A stretch of DNA of 43,111 bases, from NCBI RefSeq assembly GCF_016865585.1, contig NZ_JAESND010000015.1, forward strand, positions 1 through 43,111, read 5' to 3'. The position numbers were made by a program, and so were the translations under genes. Of this stretch, positions 9,799 to 17,966 are shown one piece after another; the stretch's first letter is position 1, and each line of letters opens with the position of its first letter. The notes beneath the pieces were generated by a model. It made no database searches and was not told the origin of the DNA. It saw nothing but the letters and a program-made list of their open reading frames with translations. This stretch comes from Jeongeupia naejangsanensis (GTDB taxonomy: Bacteria; Pseudomonadota; Gammaproteobacteria; Burkholderiales; Chitinibacteraceae).

Positions 9799-9875
9799 GG
9801 GCCTTTAGCTCAGTCGGTTAGAGCAGAGGACTCATAATCCTTTGGTCGTGGGTTCGAGCCCCACAGGGCCCACCA
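9799..9875 (+). tRNA. tRNA with CAU anticodon, probably tRNA-Ile2 (lysidine type)
   Basis: 77 bases with CCA encoded. The acceptor stem GGGCCTT pairs with AGGGCCC, the T arm is GTGGG-TTCGAGC-CCCAC, and the anticodon CAU is at 9833-9835. CAU can be elongator Met, initiator Met or Ile2. There is a normal first pair, so it is not an initiator. C4-G69 and C5-G68 are features known to favour TilS (lysidine synthase), and the variable region TTTGGTCG resembles E. coli ileX, which also lies beside rpoD. Automated annotation may label it tRNA-Met. Confidence 0.9.
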
Positions 9876-10319
9876 TGAATAAAAAAGGCGTTACGCAATG
9901 CGTAACGCCTTTTTTATTGCGCGGCAACTTGGGCCGATCTGTCGAAGATGGGCTGCAATCCCCAAGTTTTGTCTGCCTTGGTGCCGATAACGTCCGGATG
10001 GGGGTACGTGTCTCGCAGTACATCGCTGCTCAAGCAATGCGCACCAGATTGCCGAACTGAAGCCGGCCCGGGTGTCGGCATCGGGTACTCACCCTCGCGA
10101 GCAAGGCCGAGCGATGGCTGGCGTTGGCTAGCGATGTGGAATGATCAGATTCCGGTCAGTACTTCATGTGTTTGCAGTGAACTTTTTCTGAATTTATCAG
10201 ACAGATAACCTCTGATTTTATTGACACGATATCAACGGAAAATCGTTGGTAGATGCGGTCTTGGGTCAGGTTGTGTTTCGGCGCCTGCCGATCCGTTCCG
10301 ATACCAGCTTGGAGGTTAC
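9876..10319. other. Intergenic region, no gene seen
   Basis: After the tRNA and its terminator (9881-9915) there is about 400 bases with no convincing coding frame. AACTTGGG (9926-9933) and CCCAAGTT (9961-9968) form a perfect 8-bp inverted repeat with a 27-base spacer. A TTGACA at 10221-10226 may be a -35 element for the lipoprotein gene, but no good -10 follows at 16-18 bases. Confidence 0.55.
9881..9915 (+). terminator. Intrinsic terminator after the tRNA gene
   Basis: GGCGTTACGC (9887-9896) and GCGTAACGCC (9900-9909) form a perfect 10-bp stem, extended by A6 on the left and T6 on the right, with a 3-base loop. It starts 5 bases after the mature tRNA end, so it would end the rpoD-tRNA transcript. 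Confidence 0.9.
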
Positions 10320-10763
10320 ATGTTCCGTTTTGCCGTCCTGATGACTGCAGTGTTCTTGTCCGCGTGTGCTCAGAATCCCGCGCCCAATGGCGATGCGCCA
10401 CGGCAGGGGCAGCCCGCCGCTGCGACGAACAAGGCTTCGGCCGAGGCAACGAAGGCAGGCGCGGCGGTTGCGCCGGCAGCCGACCCGTCGCTGCTCCGCT
10501 TCGACGCCAAGAGCGTCAAGCTTGATGACGCCGCACAGGCGCAACTGCAGCAGTTGCTCGAGCCTGCGCGCGGGGCCAAGCAGATCGTGATCACCGGCTA
10601 TTGCGACCGCAAGGAAATCGGCAACGCCAAGGGTGCGGCGATCGCCAGGGCGAACGCGGTGAAGTCGGCCCTGGTGAAGCAGGGCGTGGCAGCGAAGAAG
10701 ATCCGCGTCAAATATACGACCGACGAGCCGCTGCACGCTGCCAAGGTCGATTTCACGAGCTGA
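10320..10763 (+). CDS. OmpA-like lipoprotein
   Basis: 147 residues. The start ATG at 10320 follows a full GGAGG. A short lipoprotein signal ends in the lipobox LSAC, with Cys16 as the lipidated residue. Residues 17-55 are a flexible Ala/Pro-rich spacer. Residues 57-135 resemble an OmpA C-terminal peptidoglycan-binding domain: LLRFDAKSVKLDD, QIVITGYCDRKE, then AIARANAVKSALVKQGV. Asp96 and Arg110 fit the acid/arginine pair that binds the peptide stem of peptidoglycan. It probably anchors the outer membrane to the wall. The domain is short, so the function is less certain than the fold. Followed 15 bases later by a helical-repeat gene. Confidence 0.75.
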   Translation: MFRFAVLMTAVFLSACAQNPAPNGDAPRQGQPAAATNKASAEATKAGAAVAPAADPSLLRFDAKSVKLDDAAQAQLQQLLEPARGAKQIVITGYCDRKEIGNAKGAAIARANAVKSALVKQGVAAKKIRVKYTTDEPLHAAKVDFTS

Positions 10764-10778
10764 GGCTGGGTTACGGCG

Positions 10779-11231
10779 ATGGGCAAGTACATCCGCAAGG
10801 CCGAGCGCCTGGCGCAGATGAGCCCGGACGAGCGCGAGGCGTTCGAGCTGGCGAATCAGGGCATCCGCCTTGGTGCCGAAGGCCGCCACGCCGAAAGCGT
10901 CGAGCAATGGCAGCTGGCGGCGCAGATCGCCGCGCGGTCGCTGCCCGAGGAGCCGATCCGTTTCTGGATCGACGGCGGGCTGGCGGCGGCCTTGTACGAG
11001 GTCGGGCGCTATCGCGAGAGCATCGTCGCGGCCGAACGCGCCCGGCCGTTCTGCCTGTCGCTGCCGCAACCGTCGGCGACGCTGTCGCTGGCGCGCTCGT
11101 GGCTGGCGCTCGGCGAAGCCGCATCGGCCAGACCTTATCTGCAGGCGCTTCGGGACATGATCGGTGACGACGACCTCGCGTCATACGATCCGGCACTTTA
11201 CGCACAGCTGAAGGGCGTACTGGACGGCTGA
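10779..11231 (+). CDS. Helical-repeat (TPR-like) hypothetical protein
   Basis: 150 residues, no signal peptide, so probably cytoplasmic. Two or three TPR-like helical pairs can be seen: ANQGIRLGAEGRHAESVEQW, GLAAALYEVGRYRESIVAA, and SLARSWLALGEAASARPY, each with the small/aromatic spacing of the repeat. The N-terminus (MGKYIRKAERLAQMSPDER) is basic and unique. I do not recognise a named family. The 15-base gap after the lipoprotein gene suggests co-transcription. The start has only a weak ribosome site. Confidence 0.65.
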   Translation: MGKYIRKAERLAQMSPDEREAFELANQGIRLGAEGRHAESVEQWQLAAQIAARSLPEEPIRFWIDGGLAAALYEVGRYRESIVAAERARPFCLSLPQPSATLSLARSWLALGEAASARPYLQALRDMIGDDDLASYDPALYAQLKGVLDG

Positions 11232-11334
11232 CGAACTGCCGGTTTCCGGACGGGTTGGGGTTCCTACCTATAGTCTGTCCTGTGTCAAATATGTTGCTAT
11301 TGGCAACCTTGACGACGACAGGTTTGACCGACCG

Positions 11335-11529
11335 ATGAATCCGACCGATTCGAAACCGCATGCCCGCCCGCTCGGCTGCGTGTGCAAGACCGGCGACCTC
11401 TGCCCGCAGGGCGGGCTGTGGAAGTGCCTGACGACCAAGCCGCAGGCGATCGTGCTGCAACGGAACGAGCGCTTTCCCGACGTCGTCGGCCGCGAGGCAT
11501 TCTGGTATCTGGCCGGCTACATCAGCTGA
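11335..11529 (+). CDS. Small cysteine-rich hypothetical protein
   Basis: 64 residues, no signal peptide. Four cysteines are clustered at 15, 17, 23 and 31, in the pattern CVC-x5-CPQGGLWKC. The CP-x-x-G-x-W-x-C core looks like a short module I have seen in other proteobacterial proteins, but I cannot name the family with confidence. The cysteines could bind zinc. 103 bases separate it from the previous gene, so it may have its own promoter; TATAGT at 11269-11274 is a possible -10 without a clear -35. A start further upstream is not supported. Confidence 0.55.
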   Translation: MNPTDSKPHARPLGCVCKTGDLCPQGGLWKCLTTKPQAIVLQRNERFPDVVGREAFWYLAGYIS

Positions 11530-11537
11530 GCGCAGAC

Positions 11538-11564
11538 AAAAAAGGGCCGGCTTGAGGCCGGCCC
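11538..11564 (-). terminator. Intrinsic terminator of the 524-residue chitinase gene
   Basis: GGGCCGGC (11544-11551) and GCCGGCCC (11557-11564) form an 8-bp stem with a 5-base loop. On the minus strand six T follow (11538-11543). It lies 33 bases past the chitinase stop. Confidence 0.8.
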
Positions 11565-11597
11565 CGGATGCGGCGCAACGATCGCGCCGTTCAGTCC

Positions 11598-13172
11598 TTA
11601 CTGCGGGAACGCGTTGAAGTAGGCGCGGTGCTGGGTCGAGAATTCAAAGTTGTTGAACTTGTCCCAGTTGACCGACCACGTCATCAGCCCGCGCAGTCCC
11701 GGATAGGCTGCCGACGGCTTGTAGTTGCCGCAACCGGCCGCCTTCATCAGGCAGTTCAGTGCGCTCTGCACATCGGCCACGCTGGTGAAGCCGCCGCCGG
11801 CATTGCCGTTGGCCGGCAGGCCGATCGCGATCTGCTCCGGTCGCAGCGCCGGGAACTGGAAGTTTGTCCCTGCGACCTTGAAGCCCTTGAGCAGCATGTC
11901 GGTCATCGCCACGTGGAAGTCGGCGTTGCCCATCGTGTGGTACTGGTTGTCGAGGCCGGTGATCGGGCCCGAGTTGTAGTCCTGCACGTGCAGCAGCGTC
12001 AGATCGTTGCGCAGCGCGTAGATCACCGGCAGGTAGGCACCGGCGCGGGTGTCGCAACCCGAGCAGTTGCCGCCGTAGAAGGCGTAACCGAGCTGGACGA
12101 AGAACGTTTCCGGCGCCATGGTCAGCGTGAACTTGCTGCCGTACTTGGCCTTGAGCTGCTTGAGCGCACTGATCAGGTTGACGATGACCGGCGTGGTCGG
12201 ATTGGCGACATCGTTGTCACCGGCGTTCAGCTGCAGCGAGTGGCCTTCGAAGTCTACGTCCAGACCGTCCAGACCGTACTTGTCGATGATGGCTGCGACC
12301 GATGCAACGAAAGCGTCGCGTGCCGCCGGGGTTTCCAGCCGGACTTGTCCGTTGGCGCCACCGATCGAGATCTGCACCTTCTTGCCTTGTGCCTGCTTGG
12401 CCTTGATTGCGGCGATGAAGTCGGCTTCGGATTCGACGTTCGGGCACTCGGCCACCGAGCACAGCTTGAATGCAACCTGGCCGCTGGTCGACGAGGTCGG
12501 CTCGGCGAACGACAGGTTGATCACGTCCCATTTGTCCGAGACGTCCGCCATGCGGATGTAGCCCGAACCGTTGGCGAAGCTGGCGTGCAGGTAGCCGACC
12601 AGCACGTGCTTCGGCAGGCCGTCTGTGCCCGGGATCGGCGTCGGCGTCGGCGTCGGAGTGACCGGGCCGCAGGCGCCGAGGTCGTTCCATGCCTTGCCGT
12701 CGCCGGTGTTGCTTGACGGCACATCACCCTGCGTCCACCACTTGGCCGAATAGGTGCGGCCGTTGTAGCTGACCGTCGCACTGCCGTTGTATGCGGTGCT
12801 GCTGTTCCAGGCTGCCGCCGCGCAACTGCCCGATGGCGTCGGAGCGGGTGTCGGCGTTGGGGTAGGTGTCGGCGTGGGCGTGGGCGTGGGCGTGGGTGTC
12901 GGGGTGGGAGCCGGTGTTGGCGTCGGGGTCGGCGTCGTGCCGGTGGTGACACCGAGATCCTTCCACAGTGTCGGTGTCGACGACGGTGTCCAGCCGGCGC
13001 CGGTGTAGGCGGTATGCGTCACCAGGGCCTGGTAGTCGTGACCGGCGTAGCTGACGGTCGTGCCGGCGGTGTAGGTGCTGCCTTCCTGCCAGGCGGGCGC
13101 GGCGTGGGCGGCCATGACGCCGGCGGCGAAGACGACGCCTGCGAGCAGGCGGGTCAGGAGTTTCGATTGCAT
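11598..13172 (-). CDS. Secreted GH18 chitinase, two chitin-binding modules
   Basis: 524 residues. Signal peptide 1-24 (cleavage after AHA). CBM5/12-like module 26-73 ([25 protein letters not shown]), Pro/Thr linker about 76-113, second module 115-168 with the AKWWTQ motif, a short linker, then a GH18 catalytic domain about 188-524. The DxxDxDxE motif is DGLDVDFE, with Glu309 as the acid. VQISIGG is the preceding strand. The domain resembles the compact GH18 chitinases that have LTMAPETFFVQ and end in GLMTWSVNWD. It hydrolyses beta-1,4-GlcNAc links outside the cell. It lies 70 bases downstream of the 842-residue chitinase on the same strand, with a weak hairpin between, so read-through is possible. 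Confidence 0.95.
   Translation of the reverse strand: MQSKLLTRLLAGVVFAAGVMAAHAAPAWQEGSTYTAGTTVSYAGHDYQALVTHTAYTGAGWTPSSTPTLWKDLGVTTGTTPTPTPTPAPTPTPTPTPTPTPTPTPTPTPAPTPSGSCAAAAWNSSTAYNGSATVSYNGRTYSAKWWTQGDVPSSNTGDGKAWNDLGACGPVTPTPTPTPIPGTDGLPKHVLVGYLHASFANGSGYIRMADVSDKWDVINLSFAEPTSSTSGQVAFKLCSVAECPNVESEADFIAAIKAKQAQGKKVQISIGGANGQVRLETPAARDAFVASVAAIIDKYGLDGLDVDFEGHSLQLNAGDNDVANPTTPVIVNLISALKQLKAKYGSKFTLTMAPETFFVQLGYAFYGGNCSGCDTRAGAYLPVIYALRNDLTLLHVQDYNSGPITGLDNQYHTMGNADFHVAMTDMLLKGFKVAGTNFQFPALRPEQIAIGLPANGNAGGGFTSVADVQSALNCLMKAAGCGNYKPSAAYPGLRGLMTWSVNWDKFNNFEFSTQHRAYFNAFPQ
12838..12940 (-). repeat. Pro/Thr linker repeat in chitinase gene
   Basis: Degenerate GGTGTC / GGCGTG hexamers. In frame they give the Pro-Thr/Pro-Ala linker between the two chitin-binding modules of the 524-residue chitinase. 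The purest part is four GGCGTG units near 12870-12895. Confidence 0.75.
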
Positions 13173-13198
13173 GGTGGTATTCCTGTTTTTGAACGAAC

Positions 13199-13226
13199 AA
13201 AAGCACCCCGGCGTGAACCGGGGTGC
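13199..13226 (-). terminator. Weak terminator or attenuator between two chitinase genes
   Basis: GCACCCCGG (13203-13211) and CCGGGGTGC (13218-13226) form a 9-bp stem. The minus-strand tail is only TTTTGTTCG, so termination may be partial. It is 17 bases past the stop of the 842-residue chitinase and 30 bases before the next start. Confidence 0.6.
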
Positions 13227-13242
13227 GAGCGGGTGAAGCGGA

Positions 13243-15771
13243 TTACTTGATGGACTTGATCAGGTCCTGGCACTCGGCCGCGGTCACGTTCTCGCCGCAC
13301 GTGGCGATCTGGTTCTGCGGCTTGCCGTCAGCGGTGTCGGTGACGAGCGTGTTGCCGAGCACGTGGTTGACGGCGTTGAGGTTGTAGCCGTTGTCCTGCT
13401 CGATCTGCCAGAAGAACACCCCGCCCAGGCCCTTGTCCTTCGCGTATTGCGCCTTCAGGCCGGCGGTACGCGGGGTTTCGAGCGAGATGTACGACCAGCC
13501 GCTGGCCCCGACCGGGTTCACCGCGTAGTCGGCGTTGGACGCCTTGTCGGTGTACAGGTGGTAGCCGTTGCGCGGTTTCAGGTCACGGTCGAAGTAGTTC
13601 TGGTACAGGTCGTAGCCTTCGACCACACCGGCTTCCCAGCTGCCGACGCCGGCGATGCCGGTAATGAAGGCGGCACCGGTCCAGTTCGGATCGCCGAAGC
13701 TCGAATTGCCCTTCAGGCCGTTGGTGTACTCGGTGATGTCGCCCGGCAGGATGGCTTTCGAGCGGTGGTAGTTGGCCACGCCGATCATCATCTTGTTGAA
13801 CGGCACCCCGTACTGGCGGTTCAGGTACTCGATCATCCAGCTGGCCGACGAGCCGGTGGACGAGCCGTTGGCGTTCGGGTTGACGTTCAGCGGGGTGTGG
13901 TGGCTGATGTTGCGCTCCCATGCCCCGGTCAGGTCATAGGTCATCACGTACAGCCGGTCGAGATACTGGTTGATCTCGGTCCACGCCAGTTTGTCGATCT
14001 TGCCCTGGGTGGCCGGGATCGCCGACGACAGGCGGTACTTCTTGCCGGTCTTCACGGTGAGCCAGTCCATCGCCGCGCGCAGGTCTTTCAAGAGCTGCAG
14101 GTAGTTCTGCGGATCGTCCGCGCGTGCCATGCCCGGCACCGCACCGTCGCTGGCCGGGTATTCCCAGTCGATGTCGATGCCGTCGAAGTCGTAGCGCTCG
14201 AGGAAGGCAACGATCGAGTCGACGAAGACCTTGCGGCGGGTCGGGTCGGACGCCATCCACGGGAAGCCTTCCGACAGTGTCCAGCCGCCGACCGACAGGT
14301 CGAGCTTCAGGTTCGGATTGGTCTTGCGGAGGTTGTACAGCACGCCGAACACGCCGCCGACGTCGTCCTTGCCGATCTCGTACATGCCTTCGGTGCCGGA
14401 AATCTTCGCGACCTGGCCGCCCGGCTGGTTGCGCAGGAACGCGGCTTCGTAGTCGGCCATCGCCATCGCGCCGTCCGGCAGCTTGGTCGTGCCAAGGCCG
14501 CAGGTGCGGTTGACCGCCGCCGGTGCCGTGGTCGGGAAGCCCGGATCCTGGGTGTTCTTCGCGGCCGGGAAGCAGATGCCGGCGAAGCCGTAAACCAGAC
14601 GGTCGAGGTTCTGCACCGGCAGCTTCGAGAAGTCGAAGCGGCGGCCGTAGATCGCCCAGTCACCCAGATACGCCACGCGCTCCTGACCGGCCTGCGTGCT
14701 GTAGACGTTGTGCTGCAGCGGCAGGCTGCCCGGGGCCAGCTTGGCCACGCGTGCGCCGGTGTCCGAGTCGAAGCCCGGATGGTTGCCGCCCGGATCGGTG
14801 GCCGGGTTGATGCCGCCACGCGTGCCGGCCGGTGCGGTCGAGGCGGTATTGGCGATGCGGGCTGCGCCGATTGCGCCGGCAGCCTTGACCACACCCGAGT
14901 TCGGGTTGCCGGTGACCGGCACGGCGGTGCCGTAGTTGATGTTGTTCGGTACGGTCACCGGGCACAGGTCGCCCTTCGGCACGCCGACCAGCTTCCACTG
15001 GTTGGTGTAAACGGTGCTGTCCGGCGGAATGGCGTAGGTATCGACCAGCGCTTCGTACGCAGCGCCCTTGTAGCCGACGACCTTGCCCTTCGGATAGATC
15101 TTGGTCGCAACCCAGTCCGGCGCGCAGAACGGCGCGGTCGGTGCCGGTGTCGGGGTCGGGCCGCCCGGGGTGGGGGCCGGAGTGGCGCAGACGCTGTCCG
15201 GTTGCCACAGCGAGGCGACGTTCGCCGGTTCCCAGCCCGCTTGCGTGGTGTGGGTCACCAAGGCCTTGTAGCTGTTGCCGTTGTACAGCACCGACTGGCC
15301 GGCGCTGACCGAGAGTCCGGCTTTCCAGACCGGGCAGCCCGACGGTGCAGGTGTCGGAACGGGGGTCGGTGCCGGTGTGGGGGCTGGCGTCGGTGCAGGG
15401 GTCGGCACCGGGCTTGGTTTGGGGGTTGGCGCTGGGGTCGGTGCCGGCGTGGGGACAGGGGTCGGTACCGGAGTAGGTGCGGGCGTCGGGGCAGGCGTTG
15501 GCGCCGGGGTGGGGGATGGCGTCGGTGTACCGCCGGTCACGCCGAGATCCTTCCACAGCGTCGGGGTCGAGGCCGGATTCCAGCCCGCACCGGTGTAGGC
15601 GGTATGGGTGACCAGTGCCTGATAGTCATGGCCGTTGTAGCTCACGGTGGTGCCGGCGGTATACGTATTGCCTTCCTGCCAGGCTGGTGCCGCATGGGCG
15701 ATCATGACGCCGGCAGCCATCAGCAAAGCCGCGCAAAGCCGGGCGGCTCTGGCATGTTGTTTTTTGTTCAT
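13243..15771 (-). CDS. Secreted GH18 chitinase, three chitin-binding-like modules
   Basis: 842 residues, the largest chitinase here. Signal peptide about 1-28. CBM5/12-like module 29-78 (nearly identical to its neighbours), a Pro-rich linker 82-143, a second module about 146-192, a short linker, and a third about 215-265 ([23 protein letters not shown] split). A linking domain leads to the GH18 barrel from about 365. LSVGGW holds the SxGG strand and [12 protein letters not shown] the DxxDxDxE motif, with Glu537 as the acid. The size and GIDIDWEYP point to the processive ChiA/ChiB-like subfamily. [11 protein letters not shown] gives two C-terminal cysteines. The ribosome site is CGGAG. An imperfect palindrome lies at 15806-15836, 35 bases upstream. 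Confidence 0.95.
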   Translation of the reverse strand: MNKKQHARAARLCAALLMAAGVMIAHAAPAWQEGNTYTAGTTVSYNGHDYQALVTHTAYTGAGWNPASTPTLWKDLGVTGGTPTPSPTPAPTPAPTPAPTPVPTPVPTPAPTPAPTPKPSPVPTPAPTPAPTPAPTPVPTPAPSGCPVWKAGLSVSAGQSVLYNGNSYKALVTHTTQAGWEPANVASLWQPDSVCATPAPTPGGPTPTPAPTAPFCAPDWVATKIYPKGKVVGYKGAAYEALVDTYAIPPDSTVYTNQWKLVGVPKGDLCPVTVPNNINYGTAVPVTGNPNSGVVKAAGAIGAARIANTASTAPAGTRGGINPATDPGGNHPGFDSDTGARVAKLAPGSLPLQHNVYSTQAGQERVAYLGDWAIYGRRFDFSKLPVQNLDRLVYGFAGICFPAAKNTQDPGFPTTAPAAVNRTCGLGTTKLPDGAMAMADYEAAFLRNQPGGQVAKISGTEGMYEIGKDDVGGVFGVLYNLRKTNPNLKLDLSVGGWTLSEGFPWMASDPTRRKVFVDSIVAFLERYDFDGIDIDWEYPASDGAVPGMARADDPQNYLQLLKDLRAAMDWLTVKTGKKYRLSSAIPATQGKIDKLAWTEINQYLDRLYVMTYDLTGAWERNISHHTPLNVNPNANGSSTGSSASWMIEYLNRQYGVPFNKMMIGVANYHRSKAILPGDITEYTNGLKGNSSFGDPNWTGAAFITGIAGVGSWEAGVVEGYDLYQNYFDRDLKPRNGYHLYTDKASNADYAVNPVGASGWSYISLETPRTAGLKAQYAKDKGLGGVFFWQIEQDNGYNLNAVNHVLGNTLVTDTADGKPQNQIATCGENVTAAECQDLIKSIK
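15343..15528 (-). repeat. Degenerate repeat encoding a Pro-Ala-Pro-Thr linker
   Basis: About 62 codons reading mostly PTPAPTP with occasional Val, Lys and Ser, between modules one and two of the 842-residue chitinase. Codons are more varied than in the left-edge gene, so this tract should be more stable. Confidence 0.75.
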
Positions 15772-16105
15772 CGTGCTCCGTCCTACTCGTTGTTAGTTGA
15801 ATGGTTTCACTTAGCGAATCAGTTTCGCGAAATGAACCTTCATTTTTTCTGTCTATCTGCTGCGCCTCAATGCCTTGCACACCCCGAATGTCACGTAGAA
15901 ACAACCGGTTATCCAGTTGCACCCGAACGCGGGCGCACACCCGGTGCAACCGCTGGCCGGCAGGCCGTGCAAACCGCGGAGGCATCGGGACGGATGCGGT
16001 AAAATCCGCCCCGATACCATTTCAAGGACCGGCCGCCGAACGGTCAGAACCGATCGACGACCCGTACGTCTACCCAATGTATTTCTTCATTTCCGGCCGA
16101 TTGCC
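15772..16105. other. Divergent regulatory region between a chitinase gene and earP
   Basis: No coding frame is convincing here. It holds the palindrome at 15806-15836. For earP a possible -10, TAAAAT, is at 16000-16005 with no good -35. For the chitinase no clear consensus promoter is visible. Confidence 0.5.
15806..15836. promoter_or_regulatory. Imperfect 31-bp palindrome, candidate operator of the 842-residue chitinase
   Basis: Half-sites TTCA-n-TT-n-GCGAA and TTCGC-n-AA-n-TGAA face each other around a central CAG; most positions match their mirror. It contains TTTCGCGAAA. It lies 35 bases upstream of the chitinase ATG, where a repressor could block transcription. The TTCG/CGAA character recalls NagC/Mlc-type sites, but this is only a resemblance. 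Confidence 0.45.
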
Positions 16106-17284
16106 ATGGACCGCCAAGCCGTGCTCGAACGACAGCCTCAGGGGCGTGATGTGATCGCGCGCCGCTGGGATGTCTTCTGCAAAGTGGTCGACAACTTTGG
16201 CGATATCGGCGTGTGCTGGCGGCTGGCCCGGCAGCTGCACGACGAGTTCGGTCTTCACGTCGTGCTGTGGCTGGACGATCCGGCCAGCCTGGCCCGCATG
16301 TGCCCCGATGCGTCGGCGCATGCGCGCACGCAATGGCTGGACGGCGTGACCGTCGAGCGCTGGGACGAGACCACCGTGGTCGACGAGTTGGGCGAAGTGG
16401 TCATCGAGGCCTTCGCCTGCTCGGTGCCGGCATCGGTCGTTTCGCTGATGCGCGCGCAGCAGCCTGGTCAGTCGGTCTGGCTGAATCTGGAATACCTGTC
16501 GGCCGAGCCCTGGGTGGCCGGCTGTCACGAACTGGCCAGCCCGCAGGGACATGGCCTGCAGAAATTCTTCTTTTTCCCGGGCTTTACCGGTGCAACCGGT
16601 GGCCTGATCGCCGAACGCGAGATGCGTGCCGCCCGGGCGGGCTGGGGCGACCACGCGCGTGCGCATTTTCTCGGCGCACTGGGCATCCAGCCGCGCGCCG
16701 GTGCGCTGCTGACGTCGTTGTTCGCTTACGAGAACGAGGCGCTGCCCGGATTGCTTGATGCCTGGGCCGCCGGCGCTGCACCGGTGCATTGTCTGGTGCC
16801 CGAAGGCCGCATCCTGCCGCAGTTGCAGGCGTGGCTCGGCGAGCCGGTGACGGCTGGAGCGACACGAGAGCGTGGCGCGCTGACGATCAGCGTGATGCCC
16901 TTCATCAGCCAGACCGATTACGACCGTTTGCTGTGGAGCTGCGATCTCAATTTCGTCCGCGGCGAGGACAGTTTCGTGCGTGCGCAGTGGGCGCGGATGC
17001 CGCTGGTCTGGCAGATCTATCGCCAGGAGGAAGAAGCGCATCTCGAGAAGCTCGACGCCTGGCTGGCGCTGTATCTGGCCGAGCTGCCGGCCGGGACGCG
17101 GGCGGCGGCGGCGGCGTTTGTCCGGGCCTGGAATCTCGAGAAAGGTGCCGGCACGGCATGGCCGGCATTTGCCGCCGTGCTGCCGCAGCTGCGTGACTAC
17201 GCCGGTATCTGGGCCGAACGTCTGCTCGCCAACGGCAATTTGGCCGACAATCTGGTCAACTTCACGCAGGGCAAGCTAAAATAG
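16106..17284 (+). CDS. earP: EF-P arginine rhamnosyltransferase EarP
   Basis: 392 residues. It attaches rhamnose from dTDP-L-rhamnose to Arg32 of elongation factor P. The start [10 protein letters not shown] was chosen since upstream frame is Arg/Pro-rich noise. The N-terminal Rossmann half has [20 protein letters not shown], where Asp29 and Asp33 match the conserved acids of the family. Further marks are [25 protein letters not shown] and, in the C-terminal half, [18 protein letters not shown], the sugar-nucleotide-binding region. It has no signal peptide. efp follows 46 bases later, the standard pairing, and the EF-P there does carry Arg32. Confidence 0.95.
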   Translation: MDRQAVLERQPQGRDVIARRWDVFCKVVDNFGDIGVCWRLARQLHDEFGLHVVLWLDDPASLARMCPDASAHARTQWLDGVTVERWDETTVVDELGEVVIEAFACSVPASVVSLMRAQQPGQSVWLNLEYLSAEPWVAGCHELASPQGHGLQKFFFFPGFTGATGGLIAEREMRAARAGWGDHARAHFLGALGIQPRAGALLTSLFAYENEALPGLLDAWAAGAAPVHCLVPEGRILPQLQAWLGEPVTAGATRERGALTISVMPFISQTDYDRLLWSCDLNFVRGEDSFVRAQWARMPLVWQIYRQEEEAHLEKLDAWLALYLAELPAGTRAAAAAFVRAWNLEKGAGTAWPAFAAVLPQLRDYAGIWAERLLANGNLADNLVNFTQGKLK

Positions 17285-17330
17285 CGAGTTATTTCAAACT
17301 CCAACCGCCTTTGCTGTTCAGGAATCCTGC

Positions 17331-17897
17331 ATGAAAACCGCACAAGAAGTCCGTCCCGGCAACGTGATCATGGTCGACGGCCAGCCGCTCGTCGTTCAAA
17401 AAGCCGAATACAACAAGTCCGGCCGCAACTCCGCGGTCGTGAAGATGAAGATGAAGAACCTGCTGTCCGACGGCGCGTCGGAAGCGGTGTACAAGGCCGA
17501 CGACAAGTTCGACGTCGTTGTGCTCGACAAGAAGGAATGCACCTATTCCTACTTCGCCGATCCGATGTACGTGTTCATGGACAGCGAGTTCAACCAGTAC
17601 GAAGTCGAAGCCGAGAACGTCGGCGAAGCCGTCAACTTCATCGTCGACGGTATGGAAGACCTCTGTGAAGTGACCTTCTACGAAGGCAAGGCCATCTCGG
17701 TCGAACTGCCGACGACCATCGTTCGCGAAATCGAATACACCGAGCCGGCCGTCCGTGGCGACACTTCGGGCAAGGTCATGAAGCCGGGCAAGCTGAAGGG
17801 TTCGGGCTACGAACTGCCGGTCGCGGCCTTCATCGAAATCGGTGACCGCATCGAAATCGACACCCGCACCTACGAGTTCAAGAAGCGCGCTGCCTAA
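17331..17897 (+). CDS. efp: Translation elongation factor P (Arg32 type)
   Basis: 188 residues, full length, three-domain beta-barrel protein that binds between the P and E sites and relieves stalling at consecutive prolines. The tip loop reads YNKSGRNSA, with Arg32 where E. coli has Lys34, the hallmark of the EarP-modified class. The C-terminus has [17 protein letters not shown]. It follows earP by 46 bases and ends in a terminator. High demand for proline-rich exported proteins nearby is notable, although their linkers mostly alternate Pro with Thr or Ala. Confidence 0.98.
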   Translation: MKTAQEVRPGNVIMVDGQPLVVQKAEYNKSGRNSAVVKMKMKNLLSDGASEAVYKADDKFDVVVLDKKECTYSYFADPMYVFMDSEFNQYEVEAENVGEAVNFIVDGMEDLCEVTFYEGKAISVELPTTIVREIEYTEPAVRGDTSGKVMKPGKLKGSGYELPVAAFIEIGDRIEIDTRTYEFKKRAA

Positions 17898-17916
17898 GCG
17901 GCTTTGTGCTCACGAC

Positions 17917-17944
17917 AAAACGGCCACCTTCGGGTGGCCGTTTT
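17917..17944. terminator. Bidirectional terminator between efp and an M48 protease gene
   Basis: CGGCCACC (17921-17928), TTCG loop, GGTGGCCG (17933-17940), flanked by AAAA and TTTT. It serves efp on the plus strand and the convergent protease gene on the minus strand. Confidence 0.82.
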
Positions 17945-17966
17945 GCTTGCGAGGCCCGCTTCGGGG

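Noticed and set aside
13363-16002. A very long plus-strand frame opposite the 842-residue chitinase.
   Set aside because: It is a Gly/Arg/Val-rich shadow of high-GC coding and the Pro-rich linker; the minus strand encodes a clear GH18 chitinase.
15917-16105. Extending earP upstream to an earlier ATG.
   Set aside because: The extra 63 residues are Arg/Pro-rich and unlike EarP; the known N-terminus is reached from 16106.
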